From Pseudomonadota bacterium (GTDB lineage: Bacteria; Pseudomonadota; Gammaproteobacteria; Pseudomonadales; Oceanobacteraceae): DNA of 7,036 nucleotides. The position numbers were made by a program, and so were the translations under genes. Within the stretch, counting starts at the first letter, position 1; the number at the start of each line of letters is the position of its first letter. The stretch is from contig JAEWQT010000146.1 in assembly GCA_023399105.1 (NCBI GenBank), positions 1 to 7,036 of the forward strand, written 5' to 3'. Shown piece after piece: positions 6,101 through 7,036 of this stretch. Below the pieces are notes generated by a model. The model had not been told where the DNA came from and did no database searches. It saw only the letters and a list, made by a program, of their open reading frames with translations.

Positions 6101-7036
6101 ATGGTTGCCACCGTTACGTCCTTGCAGACACCCCGTCAGGATCAGGAGCTGCAACGCTTACACTCGCTGTTTCAGCAGCAACGGCAGGCGTTCCGCCAGC
6201 ATCCGATGCCCACGCTGGCCGAGCGTCTGGCCGACCTGAAACGCCTGAAGGCGGCCATTCTGAAGCATCAGGACCACCTGGTCAGTGCCGTGAATGAAGA
6301 TTTCAGCTGCCGCTCCAAAGACGAAACCCTGATCGCCGAAATCATGACCAGCGTGCAGGGCATTAACTATGCGTGCAGCCACCTGCGTGGCTGGATGAAA
6401 CCCTCCAAACGCCATGTGCACATGCTGTTCGCACCGTCTCACAATCAGGTTATCTATCAGCCGTTAGGCGTGATTGGCATCATGGTGCCGTGGAACTATC
6501 CGGTGCAACTGGCGTTGCTGCCGCTGATGACTGCGCTGGCCGCCGGCAACCGCGCCATGATCAAGATGTCGGAATTTACCCCGGCCACCAACAAAGTACT
6601 GAAAGCCATGCTGGCCGAGGTGTTCAGCGAACAGCAGGTCGCCATCATTGAAGGCGAAGTAGACGTGTCTTCCGCCTTTGCCGAAACCCCCTGGGACCAT
6701 CTGGTGTTCACCGGCTCCACCGCGGTGGGCAAAATCGTGATGGGCGCGGCGGCGAAAAACCTGACTCCGGTGACGCTGGAGCTGGGCGGCAAATCTCCGG
6801 CCATTATCGCCCCCGGCGCCAGCCTGAAAGACGCCGTGGAGCGCATTTGTTTTGGTAAATCCCTGAACGCCGGCCAGACCTGTATCGCTCCGGATTACAT
6901 CCTGCTGCCCGCCGGTCAGGAACAGGACTTTATCGATACCTATCAGGCGACTTTTGCGCGCATGTACCCGACCCTGCGTGATAACAGCGATTACACCGCC
7001 ATCATCAACGAACGCCAGCACCAGCGCCTGCAAAGC
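6101..7036 (+). CDS. Coniferyl-aldehyde-dehydrogenase-type ALDH (3' end cut by window edge)
   Basis: This is an NAD(P)-dependent aldehyde dehydrogenase that oxidises an aldehyde to the carboxylic acid in the cytoplasm. The 312 visible residues contain the cofactor-binding and catalytic parts: PWNYP with Asn132 (130-134), MIKMSE with Lys155 and Glu158, FTGSTAVGK (203-211), LELGGKSP with general base Glu227, and GQTC with nucleophile Cys261. The overall pattern (YQPLGVIGIMVPWNYP, the GEVDVSSAF stretch, GQTCIAPDY) fits the class-3-like branch that includes CalB, coniferyl aldehyde dehydrogenase. Many members of this branch probably act on other aromatic or fatty aldehydes, so the substrate is not settled. 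Members have about 470-480 residues, so about a third is missing. It is divergent from a TetR gene, with a promoter and dyad suggesting repression that an aldehyde or related compound relieves. The start is fixed by AGGAG 6 bases upstream. Confidence 0.93.
   Translation, partial: MVATVTSLQTPRQDQELQRLHSLFQQQRQAFRQHPMPTLAERLADLKRLKAAILKHQDHLVSAVNEDFSCRSKDETLIAEIMTSVQGINYACSHLRGWMKPSKRHVHMLFAPSHNQVIYQPLGVIGIMVPWNYPVQLALLPLMTALAAGNRAMIKMSEFTPATNKVLKAMLAEVFSEQQVAIIEGEVDVSSAFAETPWDHLVFTGSTAVGKIVMGAAAKNLTPVTLELGGKSPAIIAPGASLKDAVERICFGKSLNAGQTCIAPDYILLPAGQEQDFIDTYQATFARMYPTLRDNSDYTAIINERQHQRLQS

Noticed and set aside
1..7036. Mobile elements, CRISPR arrays, tRNA/rRNA genes, toxin-antitoxin or phage-defence genes
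   Set aside because: Nothing of this kind was found. The window is almost fully accounted for by conserved chromosomal genes.

Overview
The window reads as a chromosomal stretch from a gammaproteobacterium, most likely of the Pseudomonadales/Oceanospirillales group. The evidence is the gene order ftsX-ftsE-ftsY (minus), then rsmD (plus), a DUF3080-type lipoprotein and a TetR regulator (minus), and a coniferyl-aldehyde-dehydrogenase-type ALDH (plus). From memory, Pseudomonas has nearly the same order. The DNA is moderately GC-rich, and the proteins resemble E. coli and Pseudomonas versions. The species cannot be fixed from this window.

Layout. (1) About 1-2708, minus strand: the ftsY-ftsE-ftsX operon, read right to left. 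It links the SRP receptor FtsY with the FtsEX ABC-type complex that controls septal cell-wall hydrolysis. ftsX runs off the left edge, and rpoH would be expected beyond it. (2) 2709-2850: a short divergent intergenic region. (3) 2851-4188, plus strand: a tight two-gene unit of an unrecognised membrane-anchored, Trp-rich protein and rsmD (16S rRNA G966 methyltransferase). In Pseudomonas this position is, as I recall, occupied by M16-type peptidase genes, so the unrecognised ORF is the least explained gene here. (4) 4190-5924, minus strand: a TetR regulator whose 3' end overlaps the start of a DUF3080-like lipoprotein gene. That lipoprotein gene ends 1 bp from the rsmD stop codon. (5) 5925-6100: a divergent control region with a good promoter for the ALDH gene and an 18-bp dyad lying exactly over its spacer and the edge of its -10, the classic site for repression by the neighbouring TetR protein. 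(6) 6101-7036, plus strand: the ALDH gene, open at the right edge but including both catalytic residues.

How the genes work together. The left half is housekeeping: membrane protein targeting, division and ribosome maturation. The right half looks like a local aldehyde-responsive module: a TetR sensor/repressor, a co-transcribed envelope lipoprotein of unknown role, and a divergent aldehyde dehydrogenase. I saw no mobile element, CRISPR array, tRNA or rRNA gene, and no clear new multi-gene system. The most useful leads are the operator-promoter arrangement, the unknown ORF between ftsY and rsmD, and the nearly gapless convergent gene ends.
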